Notes: generated by a model not told the origin, from the sequence alone. A stretch of DNA of 64,000 nucleotides from Desulfobacterium sp. (GCA_030145245.1 JAQYWC010000011.1:62001-126000), one strand, 5' to 3'; positions 16,893 through 26,878 are shown, numbered from the stretch's first letter. Translations and numbers: made by a program.

Positions 16893-18181
16893 TGATAGAT
16901 AATATAAAAATTGCAGTGATCGGCCTCGGTTATGTGGGCCTGCCCCTGGCCGTCCATTTCGGCGCCCGGTTTGAGACCGTGGGACTTGATTTAAAACAGA
17001 GCATCATCGACAACTGCAACCGCAGGCAGGATCCCACAGGCGAGGTGTCAGCTGAGGAGTTTGAACAAGCCGTCCACTTCACGCCCACCTCCGATCCCGC
17101 CATGCTCAAGGATGCCGACTACATCATTGTTGCGGTACCCACCCCCATTGACAAGGCAAGGCGCCCCGACCTCGGACCTGTGGAGAGCTCCTCCGTAACC
17201 GCAGGCCAATATATGAAAAAAGGCGCTGTTGTGATCTATGAATCAACCGTCTATCCCGGGGTGACCGAAGAGATCTGTGTGCCCATTCTTGAAAAAGAAT
17301 CCGGCTACAAATGGAAACAAGACTTCCATGTGGGCTACTCCCCGGAGCGGATCAACCCCGGCGACAAGGAGCACACCCTCACAAAGATCGTCAAGGTGGT
17401 GTCCGGGGATGACCAGAACACCCTGGATCAAGTCGCCGCCCTTTATGAGTCCATCATCACCGCCGGTGTCCACCGGACCGAGAACATCAAAGAGGCCGAG
17501 GCGGCCAAGGTGATCGAGAACACCCAGCGGGATCTCAACATCGCCCTCATGAACGAGCTCTCCCTTATTTTTGACCGCCTCAACATTGACACGAAGAACG
17601 TCCTCGAAGCCGCAGGCTCCAAATGGAACTTTCTCCCGTTTTCCCCCGGACTCGTCGGCGGCCACTGCATCGGCGTTGATCCCTACTATCTCACCTTCAA
17701 GGCCCAGTCCGAAGGATATCATCCCGAGATCATCCTTTCCGGCCGAAGGATCAACGACAACATGGGCAGATTTGTCGTTGAGAAAACCATCAAGATGATG
17801 ATCAATGCCGGCAAGAACATCAAAGGATCCAAAGTCGGCGTCCTCGGCCTCACCTTTAAAGAGGACTGCCCGGACCTGAGAAACACCCGGGTGGTGGATA
17901 TCATCAACGAACTTGAGTCCTACGGCGTAGAGGTCATGGTCCATGAGCCCATGGCAGATCCCAAAGAGGCCATGGCATACTACAATGTCAAACTCTGCTC
18001 CTGGGAGGAGCTCCAAAATCTCGGCGCCCTGATCATTGCCGTTCCCCACAAACAGTACCGCGAAAAGGCCTTACCGGAGTTCACCCAAGCCCTTGAAAAA
18101 GACGGCTGCCTCATCGACGTAAAATGCATGATCGATATCAATGAAGTAAAAAGAAGCGACGTCAATTTCTGGCGCCTTTAA
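16892..18181 (+). CDS. UDP-N-acetylglucosamine 6-dehydrogenase (TviB/WbpO type)
   Basis: A 429-residue nucleotide-sugar dehydrogenase. The N-terminal NAD motif is VIGLGYVGLPLAVHFG. The middle carries YESTVYPGVTEE and VGYSPERINPGDKEHTL. The catalytic Cys lies in LVGGHCIGVDPYYLT, and GLTFKEDCPDLRNTRV follows. The wording of these motifs fits the TviB/WbpO branch, which oxidises UDP-GlcNAc or UDP-GalNAc at C6, better than WecC. The next gene is TviC/WbpP-like, so the pair probably makes UDP-GalNAcA for the polysaccharide. Its start overlaps the wecB stop. Confidence 0.92.
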   Translation: MIDNIKIAVIGLGYVGLPLAVHFGARFETVGLDLKQSIIDNCNRRQDPTGEVSAEEFEQAVHFTPTSDPAMLKDADYIIVAVPTPIDKARRPDLGPVESSSVTAGQYMKKGAVVIYESTVYPGVTEEICVPILEKESGYKWKQDFHVGYSPERINPGDKEHTLTKIVKVVSGDDQNTLDQVAALYESIITAGVHRTENIKEAEAAKVIENTQRDLNIALMNELSLIFDRLNIDTKNVLEAAGSKWNFLPFSPGLVGGHCIGVDPYYLTFKAQSEGYHPEIILSGRRINDNMGRFVVEKTIKMMINAGKNIKGSKVGVLGLTFKEDCPDLRNTRVVDIINELESYGVEVMVHEPMADPKEAMAYYNVKLCSWEELQNLGALIIAVPHKQYREKALPEFTQALEKDGCLIDVKCMIDINEVKRSDVNFWRL

Positions 18182-18211
18182 TTCCTGATTATCAAACACA
18201 CTAAGAGATAC

Positions 18212-19231
18212 ATGAATACACCAATCAAAGAAAAACTAAGCACCATATCTGGTAAATGGCTTGTAACCGGCGCTGCCGGTTTCATCGGATCCAACCTGAT
18301 TGAAACCCTGCTGAGAAACGACCAGCAGGTCACAGGCCTTGATAACTTCTCCACCGGGTTTCAGCACAACCTCGACCAGGTGCAAGAGGCTGTCACCCCC
18401 GAGCAGTGGAACCGCTTCACCTTCATTAAAGGCGATATCTGCGATCCCCCAACCTGCGAAAAAGCCTGCGCCAACCAGGATTACGTGCTCCACCAGGCAG
18501 CCCTCGGCTCTGTTCCCCGTTCGGTAACAGATCCTGCCACCACCAATGCCAACAACATCACAGGCTTTCTCAACATGCTTGTAGCCGCAAGGGACGCCAA
18601 GGTAAAACGTTTCGTCTATGCCGCATCAAGCTCAACCTACGGTGATCACCCCGGCCTTCCCAAGGTGGAAGACGAGATCGGCAAGCCCCTCTCCCCCTAT
18701 GCCGTCACAAAATACGTGAACGAACTCTATGCCGACGTGTTTGCCTCCGCCTACGGATTCAAAACCATCGGACTCAGATACTTCAACGTATTCGGCAAGC
18801 GCCAGGACCCCTCCGGTGCCTATGCCGCCGTCATCCCCCTCTGGTTTGCGTCCCTGATCAAAGGCGAGACAGTCTTTATCAACGGCGATGGTGAGACCAG
18901 CCGGGATTTCTGCTACATCGACAACACCGTCCAGGCCAATATCCTCGCAGCCCTATCCTCCGACGACGCAGCCAACAAAGTCTACAACGTAGCCTTTGGC
19001 CAACGAACCACCCTGAACGAACTCTTTGCCATGATCCGGGATAGGGTCGCGACAAGATACCCCCAGGCAAAGGAATCCCAACCCGAATACAGGGATTTCA
19101 GGGCCGGCGATGTCCGCCATTCCCTGGCAGACATATCAAGGATAAAAGAACTACTCGGCTATAACCCGGAGTTCTCGGTAACCCAGGGACTCGATGTTGC
19201 TGCTGACTGGTACATAAATAATCTTGGTTAA
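18212..19231 (+). CDS. UDP-N-acetylglucosamine/uronate 4-epimerase (TviC/WbpP type)
   Basis: A 339-residue extended short-chain dehydrogenase with NAD motif [13 protein letters not shown], the segment [15 protein letters not shown], and catalytic Tyr/Lys in [11 protein letters not shown]. The conserved [17 protein letters not shown] is typical of WbpP/TviC-type 4-epimerases rather than GalE. It follows the TviB-like gene after 30 bases, so the two probably act in sequence to make UDP-GalNAcA. Nothing in it looks damaged, unlike the genes on both sides. Confidence 0.92.
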   Translation: MNTPIKEKLSTISGKWLVTGAAGFIGSNLIETLLRNDQQVTGLDNFSTGFQHNLDQVQEAVTPEQWNRFTFIKGDICDPPTCEKACANQDYVLHQAALGSVPRSVTDPATTNANNITGFLNMLVAARDAKVKRFVYAASSSTYGDHPGLPKVEDEIGKPLSPYAVTKYVNELYADVFASAYGFKTIGLRYFNVFGKRQDPSGAYAAVIPLWFASLIKGETVFINGDGETSRDFCYIDNTVQANILAALSSDDAANKVYNVAFGQRTTLNELFAMIRDRVATRYPQAKESQPEYRDFRAGDVRHSLADISRIKELLGYNPEFSVTQGLDVAADWYINNLG

Positions 19232-19250
19232 ACTAAAATGAAAAAAAAAC

Positions 19251-19882
19251 CAGTTCTACTCAAGGTCTCCCTATGCCTGTGTCAAACTCTATGCTTACTG
19301 GATCACGGTGAACTATCGGGAAGCGTGCAGTATCTATGCCTGCAACGGCATCCTCTTTAACAATGAATCTCCCCTGCGGGGTGAAACCTTTGTCACCCTC
19401 AAGATCACCCGGGTCCTGTGCAGAATCCACCTTCGTATGCAGGTTGCCTTTTTCTTGGTAACATGAACGCCCTACGGGATTGGGGCCACGCCAAAGACTA
19501 TGTGGAGATGCAGTGGCTCATGCTCCAGCAGGACACCCTGGATGATTATGTCATTGCAACAGAAGAGCAGCATTCCGACCGGGAGTTTGTCGAACGTTCC
19601 GCAAATGAACTCGGTATCGCCATCAAGTGGGAAGGCGAGGGCGTCAACGAAAAGGGGATCAACTTTGCCAGCGGAAAAACCATTGTGACCGTTGATCCCA
19701 GGTCTTTCTGTTCCACAGAGGTGGAGACCCTTCTTGTAGATCTTACCAAGGCCAAAGCCAATCTTGGATGGGAACCAAAGATCTCCTTTGAACAACTGGT
19801 CTCCGAAATGGTAAAAGTCGACCTTCAAGAAGCAAAAAAGGATGAGCTGTGCCAGTGCGCAGGATTTCAAATATATACCACA
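19251..19882 (+). pseudogene. gmd: GDP-mannose 4,6-dehydratase remnant (3' half)
   Basis: Only the C-terminal half of the enzyme can be read and it is split between frames. One frame gives [18 protein letters not shown] and [18 protein letters not shown] up to a stop near 19465. Another gives [20 protein letters not shown] and LGWEPKISFEQLVSEMV to about 19870. The N-terminal Rossmann part and active-site Ser/Tyr region are absent. It cannot make GDP-4-keto-6-deoxymannose. It sits directly before an equally damaged fcl, the normal gmd-fcl order for GDP-fucose. Confidence 0.88.
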
Positions 19883-20939
19883 ATGAATAAAAATAGCACA
19901 ATCTTCATCGTAGGCGCAGGCGGCATGGTGAGCAGCGCCACCATCCGCAATCTCTTGAAAAAAGGGTTCAACAACCTTGTGGGAAGTTTCCAATCAAGCA
20001 CCCCACAAGCAGACCGGTTTACCCTCATCCCCGGCTCAGCAGATCTACCCCAGGGCTTACGTGTCTTACAGATTGACCTCACCCGCCAGGATGAGGTGAT
20101 CCGCTTTTTTCAAGAACTAAAATCAGACAATGTCTTCCTTGCTGCGGTAAAGGTCGGGGCATCCATGCCAGCAACACCTTTCCGGCTCAGTTTATCCATG
20201 AAAACCTTGCCATCCAGGGAAACATCATCCACGCAGCTTACGAAAGCAAGGTAACGCGCCTGCTCTTCCTCGGGTCGTCCTGCATTTATCCAAAGCAGGT
20301 CCCCCGCCCATGAAAGAGGAGCACCTTCTCACAGGCCTTCTTGAACCGATCAATGAGCCCTATGCCATTGCAAAGATCGCCGGTATCAAGATGTGTGTAG
20401 CCTACAACCGTCAGTATGGCACAAGGTTCCTTGCTGTCATGCCCACAAATTTCTATGGTCCCAACGAAAATTTTGATCTTGAGACCTCCCATGTTCTTCC
20501 GGCGCTTATCTGGAAATTCCATGAGGCCAAACAATCCGGGGTACCGGAAGTGGTTGTCTTGGGAACCGGTTCCCCCGAAGGGAGTTTCTCCTTGTGGACG
20601 ACATGGCAGACGCTTCTGTATTTGTCATGGACCTTGCTGGATCAGTAATCTACGAGCATCTTACCAATTATCTTAAACCCTGTTTCGTCAATATTGGCAC
20701 TGGCCAGACTGCACCATCAAAGAGGTGCAGAAACCATCAAAGAAGTTGTGGGCTATAAAGGTGAATTACGGTTTGACACGTCAAAGCCTGATGGTACACA
20801 CCGGAAATTTTTGGATGTTTCCTGTTTGAAAGCCATTGGGTCGAAGCATCTTATCAATATCTCTGAAGGGATATTCAATACCTATGACTGGTATAAATCC
20901 CTAAAGTCCAATTGTGCTGTAAGAAAGATCTTTGGGTGA
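19883..20939 (+). pseudogene. fcl: GDP-L-fucose synthase, multiply frameshifted
   Basis: The reading starts at MNKNSTIFIVGAGGMVSSA (19883) and moves between frames at least three times. The next stretch reads [17 protein letters not shown] and [12 protein letters not shown], then [18 protein letters not shown] and [19 protein letters not shown], then a shift within GTGSP, and the C-terminus [17 protein letters not shown] to the stop at 20939. Almost the whole protein can be followed, so this is a recent-to-intermediate pseudogene rather than a small relic. With gmd also broken, the GDP-fucose branch of this locus is dead. Confidence 0.9.
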
Positions 20940-21364
20940 TCTATATTCATTCAAAAAAAATATTTCAGTACCCTATGATAAAAATTAGAGGATCGTTTAT
21001 GCCGGCTAACACTATGACTGCAACATGAGCGCCATCTTGTTTTAGAAATTCGGCATCAGGAAATCCGATCAAACCTTTTTTGCCACCTTATTTTGACCTG
21101 CTTATCATTGGGAATGGGTAGTGCGAGGTGTTAAGTGACAGTGAACCGCGTTAAGGCATAAGTTCAGTAGCAGCATCTCTGCTTGATCCGGTTCTTTGGT
21201 ATTTATTGAGATTCGATGGAAAATTGTCAGTGAATAATTATTTCTTTGGGACCTTTAGCTGTTTTATGAGTTTTAGGTTGGTAGTAGTCGCGCAATATAA
21301 TATGAGCTTTTTGCATGTGATCCATAGAGTACTGTCCCACCATCATTTAAGGAGGAATTAAAAA
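20940..21364 (+). other. intergenic stretch containing a wecB shard
   Basis: No intact gene lies here. Positions 21010-21068 are a clear degenerate copy of wecB positions 15913-15971; the rest is not recognised. A strong ribosome binding site (AAGGAGG) near 21350 belongs to the next gene. Confidence 0.7.
21010..21068 (+). pseudogene. 59-base relic of UDP-GlcNAc 2-epimerase
   Basis: The sequence aligns base for base, without gaps, with 15913-15971 inside wecB, sharing for example CAACATGAGCG and TCGGCATCAGGAA. It has an in-frame stop where wecB encodes Glu. It shows that a second epimerase copy once stood downstream of fcl. Confidence 0.75.
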
Positions 21365-23944
21365 ATGTTTTGTCGTCGAATGTTTTTTTATTGTATTCTT
21401 ATGTTTTTGTTTTTCATCCCTTTTGTTCATGGTGATGAGTTTTTGACTGTTAATAGCTCTTCTGGTGAAATCGAAGTGAACCTCTTGAGGATTCCACATG
21501 CTCAAGGGCCTATTACTGAATGGCCTGCAGCAAAAGGTATTAGTATTAGCAAGCATGCTGATGATGAAATTAAAATTGCTGGTAGTCAGAAAGGTTTATG
21601 GAATTACGGAACGATCCCTATGATAAACCCTAACCTTGATGCAGGCGGGATATACAGGCTTGAATGCTGGATGAAAATTGTGTCGATCAGCAATCCCATT
21701 AAGAAGCCAACACTGAAATTGCAAACTAATGATAATAAAGGTGAATTTGTAAAGAATTATAATACATCTGGTTATGACACTTCTTTATTAAATACTTGGC
21801 AGAAATTAAGCGGTAAATTTACTATCTCAGTGAATGAGGAAAAAGGAATAATTAGGATTGAAAAACATACAAAAGAGAATAATTCCATAGAAATGTATTT
21901 AAAGAATGTCTCTTTGGTTAAAGAAAAAGGGTCTACAGCTGACGAAAATAAAAAGTATAATTTTCAAGAAGTTACTAACGAGCCCTTTGTCGAAACAAAA
22001 AATAAAGGTTATTTTTCCGTTGACGGGACTTATGTCTATAAGCCCGATGAGTTAAACGAGCCAATCTTTAATCGTGGTTGTGGGTTAACCTATCCCACAT
22101 GGAAAGGTGACGGCTTCCTTTTCGAATCTATAAAGTCTTATACTGATATTGCTTATACAAGATTTACCTGGAATCAGCTTGAACCTATAGAGGGTGTCTA
22201 TAAATTCGATGTTATAAAATCCTGGATTAATCACTGGAAGAAAAAGGGATTCAAAAGATTCGGATTTGGTGTGATGTCAACCACTGTTGGTTCACAGGCT
22301 ACACCTTTGTGGGTTTTTGAGTCTGGTGTCCCAGGGGTTCCTCATATGCAGGGAAAACAAATTGATCCTGTTTATTGGAATGACTTGTACTTAATCAAAA
22401 CTCGAAATTTTATTAAAGCTTTGGGGAACGCCTTTAATGGGTTGGATAGTATTGAATTTGTAGATATGCGCAATGTTGGGGTTTGGGGTGAAATGCATTT
22501 AGGTTTTAATTCAAGTGATCTATGGACGAATGAGGAGTTGTTTCATTATGGTTATACAGGAGAAAACTATTTAAATGCATATAAATCCATGATTGCGTTT
22601 TATAAAGAGTTTTTTTCAGAGACAGAATTGTTTCTTAATATAGCTCCAAACAATAACGCCATTGTAGAGTTCGCTGTTAAAAATAAAATCAACCTAAGAT
22701 ATGATGGTCTTTATTTGACTAAAAATAATTCAATGAGCGGAATTTCTACACATTTTGTTAAATATGGATATCCAGGCTATTTTAATGAGAAAGTTGAGAG
22801 TCATACAAAGTATTATGACCCTCCAGGGAATCAAGTTAATGATCCAAGTGGGAAAGACTCACTTGATGACTGGACTGCCGCTAATGGAATACATTTAAGC
22901 CAAACAGAAGAACAAGGAATAAAAATTTTAGGAGTTCAAACAGGAAAGTGGAACTATGCCCTTGTTAAATTAGCTGATGAAAAATTAAAACCAGGTAGAA
23001 CATATAGGCTGGAAGGTATGGTGAAAATAGATTCACTTAGCAATGAACTATATATGCCATCTTTAAAGCTTCAGGCTAACGACAGCCATAATAAGTTCGT
23101 TGAAAATTATTTTACAACCAAATATGATTCTGCGGCTATGAACACATGGCAAAGGTTATGGGCGGAGTTTGAGGTTGGAGAAACAGAAAAAATAGGATCT
23201 CTTTTCGTTGAAAAAGGAACAACAAAATCCAGTTCTGTGGTTATGTATGTTAAGAATCTTTCCTTTACGGATATTTCTGAAATAGCTTTTGAGATGAGTA
23301 GTGGTAGTAGTAAAGACGATGCTACAGATCCTAATGGGGTACGCTGCTATTATGAGTTTGCCAAGTTTGAGGATAATACTGAGGATGTTCGAAATATTTT
23401 TAAAATAGCATTATCTGATCCTGTTAGTTATATCAACCTAAACTACTTCTCTTTGAACAAGGGGCTCAGTGTTAATGCGACAGAAATCGTTGAAGAAGCC
23501 GCCAAAAAAATAGGGTATCGTTTCGTTTTGAAGAATATCAGCTATAATTCGCCAGTTAAATCAAATTCTAATGGTACAATAACAATAGAGCTCGATCATG
23601 AGTGGGAAAATTTAGGTTCGGCCCCATGTTACAAAAAATATTTACTGGAATTTGTTTTGGCTGACAGAAATAATGAAACGGTATATGAGTTTCAAGAAGA
23701 ACCTGAAATCCCTGTCTGGAAATGGTTCCCAGGAGTAACCAGAGTAATTAAGTCTGAGCTTGAAATTCCTGTCGAGGTTAAAGAAGGAGTTTACAGCTTA
23801 AAAATTGCAATGATAGATCCTGTCAATTCTACTGTTGTCAAGCTTCCAATAGAAGGATTTGATGGCGAAAAATATTATAAATTGTTTGATCTTAAAATCT
23901 CAAGAATAAGTTCTAATATTTTTATTAAGCCTATTCTCAATTAA
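21365..23944 (+). CDS. secreted glycoside-hydrolase-like protein with duplicated carbohydrate-binding-like domain
   Basis: An 859-residue protein with a signal peptide (about 1-24). A beta-sandwich-type domain (about 50-187) and a second copy (about 498-637) share the pattern W.AA.GI.., G.W.Y, YRLE..MKI, LKLQ.ND, NTWQ.L and MY.KN.S. Between them lies a barrel-like region with RFTWNQLEPIEGVYKFD and GVWGEMHLGF. The WGE.H pattern recalls DUF4832/DUF4874-type putative glycosidases, with the Glu near residue 375 a candidate catalytic acid. The last 200 residues look like a further beta domain. It is AT-rich like its downstream neighbours. It may trim or bind the exported polysaccharide; substrate unknown. 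Confidence 0.75.
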   Translation: MFCRRMFFYCILMFLFFIPFVHGDEFLTVNSSSGEIEVNLLRIPHAQGPITEWPAAKGISISKHADDEIKIAGSQKGLWNYGTIPMINPNLDAGGIYRLECWMKIVSISNPIKKPTLKLQTNDNKGEFVKNYNTSGYDTSLLNTWQKLSGKFTISVNEEKGIIRIEKHTKENNSIEMYLKNVSLVKEKGSTADENKKYNFQEVTNEPFVETKNKGYFSVDGTYVYKPDELNEPIFNRGCGLTYPTWKGDGFLFESIKSYTDIAYTRFTWNQLEPIEGVYKFDVIKSWINHWKKKGFKRFGFGVMSTTVGSQATPLWVFESGVPGVPHMQGKQIDPVYWNDLYLIKTRNFIKALGNAFNGLDSIEFVDMRNVGVWGEMHLGFNSSDLWTNEELFHYGYTGENYLNAYKSMIAFYKEFFSETELFLNIAPNNNAIVEFAVKNKINLRYDGLYLTKNNSMSGISTHFVKYGYPGYFNEKVESHTKYYDPPGNQVNDPSGKDSLDDWTAANGIHLSQTEEQGIKILGVQTGKWNYALVKLADEKLKPGRTYRLEGMVKIDSLSNELYMPSLKLQANDSHNKFVENYFTTKYDSAAMNTWQRLWAEFEVGETEKIGSLFVEKGTTKSSSVVMYVKNLSFTDISEIAFEMSSGSSKDDATDPNGVRCYYEFAKFEDNTEDVRNIFKIALSDPVSYINLNYFSLNKGLSVNATEIVEEAAKKIGYRFVLKNISYNSPVKSNSNGTITIELDHEWENLGSAPCYKKYLLEFVLADRNNETVYEFQEEPEIPVWKWFPGVTRVIKSELEIPVEVKEGVYSLKIAMIDPVNSTVVKLPIEGFDGEKYYKLFDLKISRISSNIFIKPILN

Positions 23945-24145
23945 GATGGCGAACCTTACAATTTCGTTGCGGTTGGGTCTATCGGTTTTGTTATCGGTTT
24001 GATAACTGTAAAACAGTTTGGAAATGGGTTTCAAAGGATTTCAGCAACCGCAAGTTTATTTCAAATACACGCTGCTTTTAGACCGCTTTTTGAATTGTTC
24101 GAATATCTTCGAGTGCATAATCTCAATAGAATTCCAAGGAAGACT
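23945..24145 (+). other. intergenic stretch between the glycosidase-like gene and the IS element
   Basis: I see no convincing gene here. The weak reading frame running into the IS end has no recognisable protein features. Confidence 0.4.
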
Positions 24146-24208
24146 GCCCTATGTGGCAGGATAGTTGTCGCCTCAACCCAGAACGAAACGATTCAATTTG
24201 AATAGGGC
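24146..24208 (+). repeat. 63-base repeat, copy 1 (left end of the IS element)
   Basis: A 63-base unit with short inverted tips (GCCCTAT and ATAGGGC) occurs here and again at 32740-32802, with only a few differences. Inside it is the IS left inverted repeat TGGCAGGATAGTTGTCGCC. This suggests that both copies derive from the end of the same element type. Confidence 0.75.
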
Positions 24209-24224
24209 GATCAAAAGGGCAGCG

Positions 24225-24728
24225 ATGGTGAGATACACCGAAGAGTTTAAAGAGGGTATGATTCAAAAAATCCTTTTAAATCCGGACCGTTCCGTAGTAA
24301 GTTGTGCCAGAGAAGCAAGTATCCCAGAGTCAACGGTAGCAACCTGGCTCAGAAAACATAAAAAGAAGAATGGAGAAGCAGTGGGTTCCAAGAAACAGGG
24401 CAAGCAATGGACAGCCGAACAAAAATTTGATGCGCTATTACAGACAGCACCGATGAGTGAGGCTGAGAAGAGCGAATATTGCCGGAAAAATGGTATTTTT
24501 CCTGAACAGCTCGAAGAATGGAAAAAAGACTGCATCTCCGGTTGCAGAAAGAGTCCAGACCGTGAATATGTGAAAAAAGCCAAACAAACGGAACAAGAAC
24601 TGAAGCGAAAAACCAAGGCTCTTGAGAAAGAATTAACCCGTAAAGAGAAGGCGCTGGCAGAGACCGCAGCCCTTCTTGTGTTAAAAAAAAAAGCCCAAGA
24701 ACTCTGGGGGGATCAAGAGGACGATTGA
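24225..24728 (+). CDS. IS3-type transposase OrfA (helix-turn-helix subunit)
   Basis: A 167-residue basic protein beginning MVRYTEEFKEGMI, with a helix-turn-helix (SVVSCAREASIPESTVATWL, about 20-40) and a C-terminal Lys/Glu-rich coiled coil. That is the layout of IS3-family OrfA, which binds the element ends. The ATG at 24225 follows AAAAGGG and lies 71 bases inside the left end. Its stop overlaps the orfB TTG start. Confidence 0.85.
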   Translation: MVRYTEEFKEGMIQKILLNPDRSVVSCAREASIPESTVATWLRKHKKKNGEAVGSKKQGKQWTAEQKFDALLQTAPMSEAEKSEYCRKNGIFPEQLEEWKKDCISGCRKSPDREYVKKAKQTEQELKRKTKALEKELTRKEKALAETAALLVLKKKAQELWGDQEDD

Positions 24729-25795
24729 TTGCAGCAGCAGACAGGGAGAATGCCATCTCCTTGGTCAAAGAAGCTTGTAAAACTGGAGCTCGGCAATTCA
24801 AAGCCTGTGAAATGTTGGGAATCTCTGAACGTACATTACAAAGATGGCAGGAGCCAGCTCCAAAAGCAAAAGAGGATCAGCGCAGCTACACGCAGAGAGT
24901 ACCGGCAAACAAATTGTCTGAAGAAGAAAAACAGGAAATCATCAATATTTGCAACAGCGAAGAATACAAGAGTCTCCCTCCGTCGCAGATTGTTCCCATG
25001 CTTGCAGATCAAGGCGTCTACGTGGCCTCTGAATCAAGTTTTTACAGGACCCTGCATGAGCAAGATCAACAGACACATCGAGGGAAGAGCCAGACTTGTA
25101 AACGCTATAAACCAAAGGGCTTTACAGCAACAGGCCCCAATCAGGTTTGGACTTGGGACATAACCTATCTGCCGGCTGCCATCAAAGGAGTTTTCTATTA
25201 TCTTTACATGATTACTGACATTTATAGTCGTAAGGTCGTTGCCTGGGAGGTCCATAATAAACAGAATGACGATTTGGCTTCACAGCTTGTAAAGCGTGCC
25301 TATTTATCAGAAGGAGTTGGCGGTAAAGAGATTGTCCTTCATTCTGACAACGGTTCTCCAATGAAAGGGGCCACCATGCTGGCAACCCTTCAGCACCTCG
25401 GTGTTGTTCCATCATTTAGCCGTCCATCGGTAAGCAACGACAACCCATATTCAGAGGCTCTGTTTAAAACCTTGAAATATACCCCCGTCTATCCGTCAAA
25501 GCCCTTTGATACAATAGATGTGGCCAGAGAATGGGTCTTAAAATTCGTACGCTGGTATAACAACTATCATCGGCACAGCGGAATAAAATTTGTCACTCCC
25601 AGTGATCGACATAAAGGCATAGATAAGACGATTTTGGAAAACCGGGAAAAGGTTTACCTGGAGGCCAGGAGGAGAACCCCGAAACGTTGGACCAGTAACA
25701 TACGAAATTGGGACATGATCACAGAAGTAAACCTCAATCCAGAGCATAATAAGAGCATGGATAAAGAGGGGCAGCATAGTGTCGCAAAAGCATGA
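24725..25795 (+). CDS. IS3-type transposase OrfB (DDE integrase)
   Basis: A 356-residue transposase with an N-terminal helix-turn-helix (KACEMLGISERTLQRWQ) and an rve integrase core. The core has D in WTWDITYLP, D in LHSDNGSPM, and E in NPYSEALFKTLKY, the three catalytic acids. HTH_21-type sequence lies before the core. It starts at TTG overlapping the orfA end, so it may be made by coupling or frameshifting. No stop or shift interrupts it, so the enzyme could be active. Confidence 0.9.
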   Translation: MIAAADRENAISLVKEACKTGARQFKACEMLGISERTLQRWQEPAPKAKEDQRSYTQRVPANKLSEEEKQEIINICNSEEYKSLPPSQIVPMLADQGVYVASESSFYRTLHEQDQQTHRGKSQTCKRYKPKGFTATGPNQVWTWDITYLPAAIKGVFYYLYMITDIYSRKVVAWEVHNKQNDDLASQLVKRAYLSEGVGGKEIVLHSDNGSPMKGATMLATLQHLGVVPSFSRPSVSNDNPYSEALFKTLKYTPVYPSKPFDTIDVAREWVLKFVRWYNNYHRHSGIKFVTPSDRHKGIDKTILENREKVYLEARRRTPKRWTSNIRNWDMITEVNLNPEHNKSMDKEGQHSVAKA

Positions 25796-25979
25796 GAAGC
25801 ATGGTTTTATCCTTACCCACCGTGCTTACAAACAACATGGGCAGAAATTTCTGTCAAGGCTGCGAGCTTGCGAGCACCCGGAGGGTTTAGCCTTTACAGT
25901 AATTTCTGAACATGTTTGAAAAAAGCAGGGGGTGTGTAAGGGGGAAATAAATATGGTTTAGGCGACAACTCTCTTGACA

Positions 25980-26193
25980 ACGACCGGACTGCAGGAGCTT
26001 TATAGGTCGTCCTGTGTAGGTGAATAAAAACATGTACAAGTTGATAGCAGGCTGGATTATGAAAATGCGCTTCTCTTATATTCCGTTGTTTATTTGTGAC
26101 TTTTTTCATTAAGAGACATCATTCACAATGAGTTCTGATGGTGTTTGCAGATATTAATAATATTGGTGGGCCGTCGCTATGGGGTGTTGCCTC
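25980..26193 (+). other. region downstream of the IS element
   Basis: I see no gene or recognisable site here. It is AT-rich and lies between the IS right end and a small minus-strand reading frame. Confidence 0.35.
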
Positions 26194-26565
26194 TTATTCT
26201 CGTACCAGCCATACTGCCTCATTGATGATTTTTGTAATATGTAATTTATCAAACGTAATATTTGCTTCGCAAAAAAAAACTTTATCCCCCTTGATAAATG
26301 TTTGAGACATGTCACAGTTTACATCCGTAATCTGAGTTTCATCTTTAGTATGATATTTCGAGAACATCAACAAAATTGTTTGCGGTTTTATTTTCCTCAC
26401 TTTTGTTGTACATAAACAGTATTCAATATTTTGATCCTTGGTTTTGTTCTTTTCATCCAGGCCAGCAGCGGTAAAACTATAGTAACTTTTGGAATCAAGC
26501 AATATATCAACGTATTTTCCCAAAAATGCTATATCTTTTTGTCTGACGAATAGATGATTTGACAC
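26194..26565 (-). CDS. hypothetical protein
   Basis: A 123-residue reading frame with ordinary amino-acid composition and several Cys (YCLCTTKV, VNCDMSQ). I do not recognise it and it has no signal peptide or membrane segment. It is isolated on the minus strand among plus-strand genes, between an IS element and the flippase gene, and could be a remnant. Confidence 0.35.
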   Translation of the reverse strand: MSNHLFVRQKDIAFLGKYVDILLDSKSYYSFTAAGLDEKNKTKDQNIEYCLCTTKVRKIKPQTILLMFSKYHTKDETQITDVNCDMSQTFIKGDKVFFCEANITFDKLHITKIINEAVWLVRE

Positions 26566-26878
26566 ACAAAGTGTATCGGCATATGGGAATACAGTTTAAT
26601 TGGTAAGGCATCGGCCAGCAAGGAAAAACAAGAATTAGCTTCCAATAGCTGTGCGGTCAGTTCTGTTTTATACCCTCCTATCTCATACTTAGGAGGCTGT
26701 TGTGAAAATAATACTCATTTTTCTAAAAACAATCCAGATGTGTCCAAGCTTTATCCAATGTGTCTTTGACCTTGTATTGATTGGGAGAATCTGTTTCTTA
26801 TGGATGGGAAGGTACTTCCTTTCTTGAAATCTATATAAGTATAGAATCGTTTAAGGTGGTGGGCTAAGAAGGGGTTGG
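26566..26878 (+). other. leader of the AT-rich assembly gene block
   Basis: No gene is seen. A good ribosome binding site (AGAAGGGG) stands just before the flippase start at 26879. I could not fix a promoter with proper spacing. Confidence 0.35.

Larger units (their letters stand above)
24154..25979 (+). mobile_element. IS3-type insertion sequence with two overlapping transposase frames
   Basis: The element is about 1.83 kb, bounded by imperfect inverted repeats. The left end is TGGCAGGATAGTTGTCGCC (24154-24172), and the complement of the right end is TGTCAAGAGAGTTGTCGCC (25961-25979). The ends differ at three of 19 positions. It carries orfA and orfB in the usual order. No clear target-site duplication is visible, and the shared flank in the second 63-base copy leaves the exact left tip uncertain. 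Both frames look intact. Confidence 0.75.

Noticed and set aside
23999-24205. Small frame running into the IS left end
   Set aside because: It crosses the IS boundary, has no ribosome site and no protein-like conservation.
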